From positions 1-64,000 of the forward strand of contig DAHUYQ010000025.1 of NCBI GenBank assembly GCA_027315115.1: a stretch of 64,000 nt of DNA, in the 5' to 3' direction. Source of the stretch: Solirubrobacterales bacterium (GTDB lineage Bacteria; Actinomycetota; Thermoleophilia; Solirubrobacterales; Solirubrobacteraceae). Positions 8,938 to 17,098 of the stretch are shown one piece after another. The notes beneath the pieces are model-generated. The model was not told the DNA's origin. It saw only the letters and a list, made by a program, of their open reading frames with translations, and searched no databases. Positions within the stretch are counted from its first letter, which is position 1. Each line of letters begins with the position of its first letter. The translations under genes were made by a program, and so were the position numbers.

Positions 8938-9970
8938 GAGCGCCCAGACGTTTGCCTCCGGCTCCCCGCGCGTGCTCGTCGCCGGCGCGACGGGGTTCGC
9001 GGGCGCGCTCGCCGCGCACCTGATCTGGCGCCATCCGCGCATGGAGCTTGCCGCCGTCACCGGTCGCTCAGAGATCGGCAGCGCCCTCCAGGATCTCTAT
9101 CCGCAGTACCGCGTGCCGTTGGAGATCCAGGAGCTCGAGGAGCCGCTGCTCGACTCGCTTGGCGATCTGCAGGCCGCCGTGGTCGGATATCCGCATGCGG
9201 CCGCCGCCCCGACGGTGGGGATGCTGCGCGGGCGCGGCATGCGCGTGGTCGACCTCAGCGCCGACTTCAGGCTCGCCGATCTGGCGGCGTATGAGAGCTG
9301 GTACGGAGCCCATCCCCGGCCGGACCTGCTGCCGCAAGCCGTCTACGGGCTGACCGAGATGCACAGAGACCGGATCGCCGGCGCGCAGATCGTCGCCAAC
9401 CCGGGCTGCTATCCGACCGCCTCGGTGCTGGCGCTGGCGCCGCTGGCGCGCGCCGGACTGATCGCCGACCTCGTGATCGACGCCAAGCAGGGCGTCTCCG
9501 GCGCTGGGCGCACCGCGCCCGTGGAGACCGTTCACCTCTCCTACGCGGCGGAGAACATCACCCCCTACAAGGTCGCCAAACACCGGCACACGCCTGAGAT
9601 CGAGCAGGAGCTCGCCCTGCAGGGAGCCAGCCTGCCGGTGCAGTTCCAGGCGCATCTGGTGCCGCTGGACCAGGGGGAGATGGCCAGTTGCTACGTGACG
9701 ACGACCAGGCGCGTGGATGACGCCGAGCTTGCCGAGCTCTACGCCGCCGCCTATGACTCCGAGCCGTTCGTGGAGGTCGTGCAGCGGCCGCCGGGGGTGC
9801 GAGAGGTGCGCGGGACCAACTTCTGCAGGGTCTTCGCGGCAAGTGACTCACATACCGGCAAGGTGATCGCGTTCGGTGCGCTGGACAACCTCTGGAAGGG
9901 CACCTCCTCTCAGGCGATCCAGAACCTCAACGTGATGTTCGGCCTGTCCGAGACCGAGGGGCTGCTGTGA
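8930..9970 (+). CDS. argC: N-acetyl-gamma-glutamyl-phosphate reductase
   Basis: Third step of arginine synthesis, reducing N-acetylglutamyl phosphate with NADPH; 346 aa. The N-terminal Rossmann motif is VLVAGATGFAGALAA. The active-site cysteine is Cys160 in VANPGCYPTA, and a catalytic His lies in KHRHTPEIEQEL. GTG 8930 overlaps the last 8 bases of pheT and has a strong Shine-Dalgarno site 7 bases upstream. The TGA overlaps the GTG of argJ. It is the first of four overlapping arg genes. Confidence 0.97.
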   Translation: MAESAQTFASGSPRVLVAGATGFAGALAAHLIWRHPRMELAAVTGRSEIGSALQDLYPQYRVPLEIQELEEPLLDSLGDLQAAVVGYPHAAAAPTVGMLRGRGMRVVDLSADFRLADLAAYESWYGAHPRPDLLPQAVYGLTEMHRDRIAGAQIVANPGCYPTASVLALAPLARAGLIADLVIDAKQGVSGAGRTAPVETVHLSYAAENITPYKVAKHRHTPEIEQELALQGASLPVQFQAHLVPLDQGEMASCYVTTTRRVDDAELAELYAAAYDSEPFVEVVQRPPGVREVRGTNFCRVFAASDSHTGKVIAFGALDNLWKGTSSQAIQNLNVMFGLSETEGLL

Positions 9971-11259
9971 GCCACGACATCGATCTAAGGGGCGACCGTG
10001 CCGCCGCCGGCCCGCCCTCGCCGTTCTTTTCCTCCCGCTGGGTGCCGCGGCCGGAGCATGTGCGCGAGCTCTCGCCGCAGGCCGGGCTGCCCCAGGGCTT
10101 CAGGGCGGCGGGCGTGGCCTGCGGCATCAAGCCGAGCGGCAACCCCGACGTCGGAGTGCTGGTCTGCGACTCCCGGCAGGCCACGAGCGCCGCGCGCTTC
10201 ACCGCCAGCGGAACGCCCGCCGCGCCGGTGCTGATCTCCAAGGAGCGCTGCGACCTGCAGCATCTGCGCTGCATCCTGGCCAACTCCGGCTGCGCCAACG
10301 CCGCCACCGGCCGGCGCGGCCTCGAAGACGCCGCGAAGACCCAGGGCGCCGCCGCGGCGGCGCTCGGGATCGCACCAGAGCTGATCGCGCTTGGATCCAC
10401 CGGTGGCATCAGCCAGGACCTGCCCGTCGAGAAGATGCTCAAAGGCATCCTGCAGGCAAGCGGGCGGCTGCGCCGCGAGGGCGACGTGGACTTCCAGCAG
10501 GCCATCCAGACCACCGACGCCTTCGAGAAGCGCGCCAACCTCGAGGTGCAGCTTGCGGCTGGCGCTGTGCGTCTGAGCGCCCAGTGCAAGGGAGCGGGGA
10601 TGATCTCGCCGAACTTCGCGACGATGCTCTGCTACGTGGAGACCGACGCGCTGCTGTCCGCCGAGACCGCCGATCTGCTGCTGTCGGTGTGCGTGCAACG
10701 CTCGTTCGACCGCTGCACAGTCGACGGCCAGCTCTCCACCAACGACATGGCGGTGCTGATCTGCTCCGGGGAGAGTGGGGTGCGGGTGGCGCCGGAAACC
10801 GAGGACGAGCGGCTCTTCGGCGAAGCGCTCGACGCGCTGCTGCGGCAGCTTGCGATCCTGATGGTCGCCGACGGAGAGGGAGCCGGCCGCATCGCGCGCG
10901 TGGTGGTGCGCGGCGGCCACCAGGAGACGATCGAGCGCGCTGCCAGAGCGGTCGCCAACTCGCCGCTGGTCAAGGCGGCGCTGAACGGTGGCGACCCCAA
11001 CTGGGGCCGGATCGTGCAGGCGGTCGGCGGCGCTCTGGTGGGCACCGCGCCGCTGGCGCTGGACCTGCACATCGAGGGCACCCACGTCTGCAGCGCCGGC
11101 ACCGCGATCGCCTACGACGAGCAGGCGCTCAGCCAGGCGGTGCAGGGCAAGGAAGTGCAGTATGAAGTGACGCTCCCCGGTGAGGGCGCCGAAACGGAGG
11201 TCTTCTTCTCCGATCTTTCACATGACTACGTCACCATCAACGCGGACTACACCACATGA
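9967..11259 (+). CDS. argJ: Glutamate N-acetyltransferase / ornithine acetyltransferase
   Basis: Moves acetyl groups between N-acetylornithine and glutamate, recycling the acetyl group; 430 aa, processed into two chains. The self-cleavage/nucleophile site is Thr219 in KGAGMISPNFATMLCYVET. The oxyanion motif is IALGSTGGI, and STNDMAVLICSGESG follows. The first 30 residues (rich in Pro/Gly) are longer than usual. Starts GTG 9967, overlapping argC. No argA-type synthase is in the window, so whether this enzyme is bifunctional cannot be decided. Confidence 0.96.
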   Translation: MSHDIDLRGDRAAAGPPSPFFSSRWVPRPEHVRELSPQAGLPQGFRAAGVACGIKPSGNPDVGVLVCDSRQATSAARFTASGTPAAPVLISKERCDLQHLRCILANSGCANAATGRRGLEDAAKTQGAAAAALGIAPELIALGSTGGISQDLPVEKMLKGILQASGRLRREGDVDFQQAIQTTDAFEKRANLEVQLAAGAVRLSAQCKGAGMISPNFATMLCYVETDALLSAETADLLLSVCVQRSFDRCTVDGQLSTNDMAVLICSGESGVRVAPETEDERLFGEALDALLRQLAILMVADGEGAGRIARVVVRGGHQETIERAARAVANSPLVKAALNGGDPNWGRIVQAVGGALVGTAPLALDLHIEGTHVCSAGTAIAYDEQALSQAVQGKEVQYEVTLPGEGAETEVFFSDLSHDYVTINADYTT

Positions 11260-12131
11260 ATGAGCAGGCAAGACAGGCCCCGACGCGCGACGTGGCAACG
11301 CTGCTGGAGGCGCTGCCTTACATCAGGGAGTTTCACAGAAAGACGGTTGTGATCAAGTACGGTGGCGCGGCGATGGAGGACGAGGCGCTGCGCGAGGAGT
11401 TTGCACGAGACGTCGTGCTGCTCAAGTACGTGGGACTGAACCCGATTGTCGTCCACGGCGGCGGACCGGATATCACCTCCTACATGGAGCGCCTGGGTCT
11501 GCCCGTCGAGTTCGTCGGCGGGCTGCGCGTCTCGGACCAGAGCACGGTCGAGGTCGCCAAGATGGTCCTGGTTGGAAAGGTTAATAAGGAGATAGTTCTG
11601 CGTGTGAACCGTCACGGCCAGCCGGCTATCGGCCTCTGTGGCGACGACGGCTCGCTGTTTCGCGTCTCCAGGCGCAGCGGACCCGAGGGGCAGGACATCG
11701 GGTACGTCGGCAGGATCGAGAAGGTGAACGTGGACGTCCTCGGCCACGTCGCGAGCGATTACATCCCCGTGATCGCCTCGGTCGGCGCAGACCGCGAGGG
11801 AAACTCGTACAACGTAAACGCCGACGAGGCGGCGGGAGCCGTGGCGCGCGCGCTGCGCGCCTACAAGGTGATCTTCCTGACAGATGTGACCGGCTGGCTG
11901 CGCGATCCGAGCGACCCCGAGAGCCTGATCGCGCAGGCCACCGACGATCAGGTGCGCGGCGCGCTGGAGGCGCAGGAGGGCGGCATGCGCCCCAAGCTCG
12001 CCGCGTGCGTGGAGGCGATCGACGGCGGCGTCTCCTCGGCTCACATAATCGACGGGCGCATCCCTCATTCACTGTTGCTCGAGCTCTTCACTGACGCCGG
12101 CATCGGCACCAAGATCGTCGCCGGCGCATGA
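11256..12131 (+). CDS. argB: Acetylglutamate kinase
   Basis: Phosphorylates N-acetylglutamate, the committed step and usual point of arginine feedback; 291 aa. The amino-acid-kinase fold shows VVIKYGGAAM, IVVHGGGPDI and NVNADEAAGAVARALRA, and a catalytic Lys sits in GGMRPKLAACVEAI. An N-terminal extension of about 25 residues before the first strand (VATLLEALPYIREFHRKTVV) matches the extra helix of arginine-sensitive hexameric kinases; feedback control is inferred. This gene interacts with P-II in some bacteria, and glnB lies 50 kb downstream. ATGA overlaps join it to argJ and argD. Confidence 0.97.
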   Translation: MNEQARQAPTRDVATLLEALPYIREFHRKTVVIKYGGAAMEDEALREEFARDVVLLKYVGLNPIVVHGGGPDITSYMERLGLPVEFVGGLRVSDQSTVEVAKMVLVGKVNKEIVLRVNRHGQPAIGLCGDDGSLFRVSRRSGPEGQDIGYVGRIEKVNVDVLGHVASDYIPVIASVGADREGNSYNVNADEAAGAVARALRAYKVIFLTDVTGWLRDPSDPESLIAQATDDQVRGALEAQEGGMRPKLAACVEAIDGGVSSAHIIDGRIPHSLLLELFTDAGIGTKIVAGA

Positions 12132-13285
12132 GCCTCGAGGAGCTGCAGGCGATCGAGCGGCGAAGCGTGGTCGCCTCCTACGCGCGCTTCCCGGTGCAGT
12201 TCGTGCGCGGGCAGGGCGCGCGGCTCTACGACGAGGAGGGCAACGAGTACCTCGACTTCCTCTGCGGAATCGGAGTCACCAACCTGGGTCACTGTCACCC
12301 GCGGGTAGTGGCCGCGGTCCGCGAGCAGGTCGGCACGCTGATGCATGTCTCCAACCTCTACTACACCGAGCCTGCGATGCGCTTGGCGCAGCGGCTTTCG
12401 CAGAGCAGCCTCGGTGGCAAGGTCTTCTTCTGCAACTCGGGCGCGGAGGCCAATGAGGCGGCGATAAAGCTGGCTCGCAAGGCGCGCGGCGGCGGCGAGA
12501 TCGTCGTCGTTCACAATGCCTTTCACGGTCGCACCTACGGCGCTCTCTCGGCCACGCCGCAGGAGAGCAAGCAGGCGCCCTTCGCGCCGCTGGTGCCCGG
12601 CTTCCGCGTGGTCCCCCCCGAGGCGGGCGCGCTCGGCGAAGCAGTGAACGAGCGCACTGCGGCTGTGCTGCTGGAGGTGATCCAGGGCGAGTCGGGTGTC
12701 AACGTGCTCACGGAGGAGGCTTTGATCGCCGCGCGCCGGGCATGCGACACGCACGGCGCGGCTCTGATCTTCGACGAAGTGCAGTGCGGCATGGGCCGCA
12801 CAGGGGCGCTGTGGGCATACGAGCAGACCGGCGTGGCGCCGGACGCGATCACCGCCGCCAAGGCGCTCGGCGGCGGTCTGCCGATCGGCGCTCTGATCAC
12901 AGGCCCACGGCTGGCCGACGTGTTCGCGCCCGGAGACCACGGCTCGACGTTCGCCGGCGGGCCCGTGGTCGCCTCGGCGGCGCTCGCCGCGCTGGAACTC
13001 ACCGACGACCCGAAGCTGCTCGCCCACGTGCGCGAGCTTGGCGGGTGGATGCTCGCCGAGCTCGCCGAGCTGCCGCACGTCCTTGCCGTTCGCGGCCGCG
13101 GGCTGATGCTCGCCTGCGAGGTGGACGTCAGCGCGCCCGAGGTGGTCAGGCGAGCGCTGCTGGAGCAAAGGCTGGTGGTCAACGCGACCGGGCCGACCAC
13201 GATCCGGCTGCTGCCGCCGCTGATCGTGACCGAGCCCGATGCTCGTGAGGCGCTGCGGCGGCTGGGCGAGGCTCTGGCGGCCTGA
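12128..13285 (+). CDS. argD: Acetylornithine aminotransferase
   Basis: PLP class III aminotransferase making N-acetylornithine, 385 aa. Motifs: CNSGAEANEAAIKLAR (phosphate binding), HNAFHGRTYG, LIFDEVQCGMGRTG, and the PLP lysine Lys245 in ITAAKALGGGLPIGA. It starts at ATG 12128, overlapping argB by four bases, and ends the arg run. In mycobacteria argF, argR, argG and argH follow. Here the next genes are unrelated and argG reappears alone 5.6 kb later. Confidence 0.96.
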   Translation: MSLEELQAIERRSVVASYARFPVQFVRGQGARLYDEEGNEYLDFLCGIGVTNLGHCHPRVVAAVREQVGTLMHVSNLYYTEPAMRLAQRLSQSSLGGKVFFCNSGAEANEAAIKLARKARGGGEIVVVHNAFHGRTYGALSATPQESKQAPFAPLVPGFRVVPPEAGALGEAVNERTAAVLLEVIQGESGVNVLTEEALIAARRACDTHGAALIFDEVQCGMGRTGALWAYEQTGVAPDAITAAKALGGGLPIGALITGPRLADVFAPGDHGSTFAGGPVVASAALAALELTDDPKLLAHVRELGGWMLAELAELPHVLAVRGRGLMLACEVDVSAPEVVRRALLEQRLVVNATGPTTIRLLPPLIVTEPDAREALRRLGEALAA

Positions 13286-13292
13286 TTGATCC

Positions 13293-13311
13293 CAAGCGAG
13301 CCTCCCGCTTG
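13293..13311 (+). terminator. Weak stem-loop after argD
   Basis: CAAGCG and CGCTTG (6 bp, 7-base loop) stand 8 bases after the argD stop, followed by a T-rich but interrupted stretch (TTCCTTTCATTTTC). It is a possible weak terminator at the end of the long pheST-arg transcript. Confidence 0.4.
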
Positions 13312-13440
13312 CAGCATTCCTTTCATTTTCGTCGCCGCTAGGCCAATTCGTCCAACTGGCCGACCAACTCGGGCAGGTGCGCGGTTGCGCGCCCGATCAC
13401 GGCTGGCGACCCGGCACAACTCGCCGGAGACGAGATCGCG

Positions 13441-15864
13441 ATGGAAAACGAGACCGCCACGACAGCGCATGAGACGACCGCAGAGGCCGCTGAGGCCGCT
13501 GAGGCCGTTGAGGCCGCTGAGGCCGCTGAGGCCGCTGCCGGGTCCGCGGTCGGCGCCGCGGTCAGGCGGACGGTGGCGCTGCTGTGCGTGCTGGCCGGGA
13601 TCGGCGTCGCGCTGCTGGTCGCGCACAGCATGGCCGGCAGCCAGGAAGCCGGCGCACGCCGGGCGTTCTCGGCCGGCGCCGCGGCCATCAGGTCCAGCCT
13701 GGCCAGCTCGCTTCGTGACGCGCAGGGCCTCACGGGCGCCGCGAGCACGTTCTATGCCGCCGACGCAAAGGCGCGCCCCGAGAGCTTCGCGGCGTGGGCC
13801 AACTGGAGGCTTGCGGGCGCTCCCGATGCCGCGCTGCAGCGGATCGGCATCCTGACGGTCGTCAAGCACCCGCAACTGCGTTCTTTCGCCGCGCGCACAG
13901 GCGGCCAGGCGAAGTCCGCGACCCCGATCCGGGTGCTCCCCGCAGGCGCGCGGCCCGAATACTGCCTTGCCGTCGCAGAAGTTGTGAGCGGCGCCGCCCG
14001 CCCGATGCCGGCCGGGCTCGACTACTGCGTGCTGGACAGGCGTCTGCTGGCCTCTCGCGGCAGCGGAGTGCCGATCGAAAGAGCCGCGCTCGGCTCGCCG
14101 GAGACCTGGGAAGTCCTGACCCCGGTCTACCGCGGCTTCGTGCCCCCGACCGGCGCTGCGGCGCGCAACGCGGCGTTCGTCGGCTGGGTCAGGGAAGTGA
14201 TCAGACCAAGCGTGCTCCTCGCCGGCTCGCTCGGCGGGCACGCGGGCTACGTCGTACAGTTGCGTCACGGGCCAAATCAGACCGATATCGCCTCCATGGG
14301 CGCCTTCGCCGCAGGCGCGCAGACCGAAAGAGCTGCCTTGAGCGGCGGCTGGAGAGCGGTGATCGGCGGACCACCCGCCGCGGCGCCGCTGCTGGCCAAA
14401 GGCCGTGTGTGGGTGCTGGTGGCGGGGCTTCTGATCGGCTCGCTGCTGGGTGTAGCGGCCCTGCTGGCCGGCAGAAAGCCGGAGCAGGGGCGCGAGGATG
14501 GCGCCGAGACCTCGCCGAAGCCGGGTCCAGAGCCGCAGACCCAGGAGCAGGAGCCTCTCTACGACCCCCTGACGGGGCTGCCGGGCCGGGCGCTCACGCT
14601 CGACCGCGCGGATCTCGTGCTCGCGCGCGCCGGCAGGCAGTCCGGGCTGCTGGCGGGAGCGCTGCTGATCGACATCGACTGGTTCAAAGACGTCAACGAG
14701 AAGCTGGGCAGGCAGGCCGGCGACCAGCTACTGAAGATCGTCGCGCAGCGTCTGCAGGGCGTGATGCGCGCCGAGGACACCATCGGCCGGCTGGGCGACG
14801 ACCGGTTCGTGGTGCTGGTCGAATGCGTCGCCCGCAACCTGCGGCTGGACGCGCTGGCCCAGCGCGTGCTTGAGGCGCTCCACAGCCCGCTGGAGCTCGA
14901 CGGGTTCGGACCGAGCTGCTCGATGACAGCGAGCATCGGCGTCGCCTTCGGCAAATACGACTCGGCGGAGGCGCTGCTGACGGACACCTGTACGGCGCTG
15001 GAGGCCGCCAAGGCCGACGGAAAGGGCTGCTACCGGGTCTTCGACGCCGGCACGCACTCGGTGCGCGAGGGGCGCGGCGGCCTGGAAGTCGATCTCGGCG
15101 CCGCGGTGCAGGAGCAGGCTCTGACGCTGCTCTACGAGCCGATCTACGACCTGCAAAGCCGTGCCGTGGTCGGCTATGAGGCCAAGCCGTCATGGCAGCA
15201 TCCCGAGCAGGGATCGATCGTGCCCGACGACCTGTTGCGGCTCGCCGACGACTGCGGCATGCGGGTCCCCGTCGACCGTTGGGCGATCGAGCAGGCATGC
15301 GCGCGTGCCGCCGCCTGGGAAGTCGAGGGGCGCCGCACGGCGGTGAGCGTGAAGGTTGGCGCCGAGCAGCTCCACAGGGACGGCCTGATCACCGACCTTC
15401 GGCGCGCCCTGCAGCAGTCGGGCGTGCAGAGCGATCTGCTCACGGTCGAGATCACCGAGAGCGCGGTGATGAGCGACGTCGCGGCCGCCACGCAGCGGCT
15501 GCGGGAGATCAAGGAGCTGGGCGTGCGCCTGGCGATAGACGACTTCGGCGACAGCGGATACGCCTACCACTCCGACCTGCGCAAGATGCCGATCGACTGC
15601 CTGCGGGTCGACAGGGGCGCGTTGGCCGCCTCCGACGACTCCGACTACCGCAACTGGCTCTTCGAGGCGATCCTGATGGTGGGCCGGGAGCTCTCGCTGA
15701 CGGTGATCGCCAAGGGCGTGGAGAGCGAGCAGCAGGCGCAGGAGCTGCAGGCGATGGGATGCGCCATCGCGCAGGGGCCCTTCCTGGGCGAGGCGGCAAC
15801 GACGGGCGCGCCTGTCGCCGTCGCCGAGGCGCCCGGCGCGTCGGGTATGACCGCGCTGGCGTAG
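13441..15864 (+). CDS. CHASE-like sensor with degenerate GGDEF and EAL domains
   Basis: 807-aa membrane protein. Order: acidic Ala/Glu tail (1-35), membrane helix (about 41-62), CHASE-like extracytoplasmic sensor (about 65-315), membrane helix (about 320-345), GGDEF (about 370-540), EAL (about 555-790). The GGDEF signature is LGDDR (451-455), which should not make c-di-GMP. The EAL signature begins EAK (Glu580), Asp700/Asp701 are kept, but the usual Asn, Lys and AEGVE Glu are Lys638, Arg722 and Lys758. So it probably does neither reaction and may bind c-di-GMP or signal by contact. No clear promoter or Shine-Dalgarno site precedes it. It opens the accessory stretch after argD. Confidence 0.88.
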   Translation: MENETATTAHETTAEAAEAAEAVEAAEAAEAAAGSAVGAAVRRTVALLCVLAGIGVALLVAHSMAGSQEAGARRAFSAGAAAIRSSLASSLRDAQGLTGAASTFYAADAKARPESFAAWANWRLAGAPDAALQRIGILTVVKHPQLRSFAARTGGQAKSATPIRVLPAGARPEYCLAVAEVVSGAARPMPAGLDYCVLDRRLLASRGSGVPIERAALGSPETWEVLTPVYRGFVPPTGAAARNAAFVGWVREVIRPSVLLAGSLGGHAGYVVQLRHGPNQTDIASMGAFAAGAQTERAALSGGWRAVIGGPPAAAPLLAKGRVWVLVAGLLIGSLLGVAALLAGRKPEQGREDGAETSPKPGPEPQTQEQEPLYDPLTGLPGRALTLDRADLVLARAGRQSGLLAGALLIDIDWFKDVNEKLGRQAGDQLLKIVAQRLQGVMRAEDTIGRLGDDRFVVLVECVARNLRLDALAQRVLEALHSPLELDGFGPSCSMTASIGVAFGKYDSAEALLTDTCTALEAAKADGKGCYRVFDAGTHSVREGRGGLEVDLGAAVQEQALTLLYEPIYDLQSRAVVGYEAKPSWQHPEQGSIVPDDLLRLADDCGMRVPVDRWAIEQACARAAAWEVEGRRTAVSVKVGAEQLHRDGLITDLRRALQQSGVQSDLLTVEITESAVMSDVAAATQRLREIKELGVRLAIDDFGDSGYAYHSDLRKMPIDCLRVDRGALAASDDSDYRNWLFEAILMVGRELSLTVIAKGVESEQQAQELQAMGCAIAQGPFLGEAATTGAPVAVAEAPGASGMTALA
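13483..13536 (+). repeat. 9-bp tandem repeat, 6 copies, in the sensor gene
   Basis: Six units of GAGGCCGCT (third unit GAGGCCGTT) encode the Glu-Ala-Ala run near the N-terminus. The period keeps the frame, so copy number can change the length of the cytoplasmic tail. Confidence 0.93.
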
Positions 15865-15941
15865 GCGCACGCTCCTGCAAGTCACGGTGGCGGCACACCT
15901 GTGCTGCGCTGCAAGTCGCCTTGTAGTGGGCAGCCTGGTGG

Positions 15942-15947
15942 TAACGT
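15942..15947 (+). promoter_or_regulatory. -10 box (TAACGT) for the small gene of the nucleotidyltransferase pair
   Basis: TAACGT ends 7 bases before ATG 15955, and TTGTAG at 15921-15926 is a possible -35 with a short 15-base spacer. The pair therefore has its own promoter and should be transcribed leaderless. Confidence 0.5.
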
Positions 15948-15954
15948 AGTGGGC

Positions 15955-16407
15955 ATGGCCTATGTGATCGCGCGCAGGGACGGTCGCTTCGAGATCCGGG
16001 AGTCTCGCCAGACCCCGAAGGGGCCTCGGGCGCGCACGCTGGCGAGCTTTCGTGTGCTCGACGACCAGTCCGTTACGAAAGCTGCCGCCAGAGCCACCAG
16101 GGCCTTCGATCTTCGTTCGGTGCTCGCGTCCGGCAGACGCGCCGGTGCGCGCATCGATTCGAACTTGTCTGGGCTGGACGCCTCCGCTGAGGCCGACGCC
16201 GCCTTCGTCGCGGCTTCGAGACGGATGGCACGGGTCACATCGGAGCCTGGGCCCGAGCGCAAGCACGTGGAGCCCGGGGACGCGTTGTGCCAGTTGCTCG
16301 ACTTCGCCGACGCGGTGGCCGCCAGTCAGCCGCCACGGGCCGCCGAGCCACTGGCGTTTCCCGTGCTCAGCCGTCTCATCGGCGTCCAAGGACTCTCAGG
16401 TCATTGA
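15955..16407 (+). CDS. Unrecognised small protein upstream of a nucleotidyltransferase
   Basis: 150-aa soluble protein, not recognised. The N-terminus MAYVIARRDGRFEIRESRQT looks like a short beta-hairpin module; the rest is helical and Arg/Ala-rich, without a clear HTH. The start is the ATG 7 bases after a -10 box. Twenty-two bases separate it from the nucleotidyltransferase gene, so the two should be co-transcribed. A small gene directly ahead of a nucleotidyltransferase is the usual arrangement of antitoxin and toxin; that role is inference only. Confidence 0.7.
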   Translation: MAYVIARRDGRFEIRESRQTPKGPRARTLASFRVLDDQSVTKAAARATRAFDLRSVLASGRRAGARIDSNLSGLDASAEADAAFVAASRRMARVTSEPGPERKHVEPGDALCQLLDFADAVAASQPPRAAEPLAFPVLSRLIGVQGLSGH

Positions 16408-16429
16408 TCGGCGCGCATCGAGTCCGCCG

Positions 16430-17035
16430 ATGAGCAATAGCCCGTTCGAGCGTCTCGTCTCGAAGATCTTCGCGGTGCACGAGATGCTGGACTCTCTGCG
16501 AGTGCCGCATCAGTTCGGCGGCGCGATCGCGCTTGCCTGGTATCGCAGCCCGCGCGCCACGGTCGACATCGACCTGAACGTGACCCTCGCGCCCGAGCAC
16601 GCGGCCCCGGTGCTCGGCGCCCTGCAGCACATGGGCGTGACCGTCACCGATGCGGACCGCGCGCTGATCGCTCGTGACGGACAGGGGAGGCTGGTGTTCG
16701 ACGGCTCCTACCTGGATCTGTTCTTCGCGACGCTGGATCTGCACCACGAGATGGCCGAGAAGGCGCGTGAGGTGACATTGGGCCCCATGCAGATACCGAT
16801 CCTCGCGCCAGAGCACCTGGTCGTCTGCAAGGCTGTCTTCGACCGCCCCAAGGACTGGGTGGACATCGAAGAGATCGTGCGATGGGGGACCGCGGTGGAC
16901 GCCCGGACGGTGCTTCGCTGGATCGATCGGCTGCTCGGCGCAGAGAGCCTGCAGCGCGCGCGGCTCGCCGACCTGCTGGCGTCCTCGGAGGCGCGCAGTC
17001 CCTGGCCGGCAGCGGGCGCTACTGCACATGATTAG
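16430..17035 (+). CDS. Nucleotidyltransferase-fold protein, possible toxin
   Basis: 201-aa protein with a nucleotidyltransferase core. The motif FGGAIALAWYRSPRATVDID gives the GG/S helix and the metal-binding Asp-x-Asp. A third acid lies in YLDLFFATLD. The conserved tail KAVFDRPKDWVDIEEI is typical of AbiEii/MenT-like and related nucleotidyltransferases. ATG 16430 begins after the upstream stop with no obvious Shine-Dalgarno site; a longer reading runs through the previous gene in another frame and is not credible. Paired with the small gene before it, it could be a type IV-like toxin or an antibiotic-type nucleotidyltransferase. Substrate unknown. Confidence 0.78.
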   Translation: MSNSPFERLVSKIFAVHEMLDSLRVPHQFGGAIALAWYRSPRATVDIDLNVTLAPEHAAPVLGALQHMGVTVTDADRALIARDGQGRLVFDGSYLDLFFATLDLHHEMAEKAREVTLGPMQIPILAPEHLVVCKAVFDRPKDWVDIEEIVRWGTAVDARTVLRWIDRLLGAESLQRARLADLLASSEARSPWPAAGATAHD

Positions 17036-17098
17036 GGTGAGCGGTCGGCGTTCGACTGCTGCGCGTTCTCCCGCTCCAGAAATGTCATCGTGTGGGCG

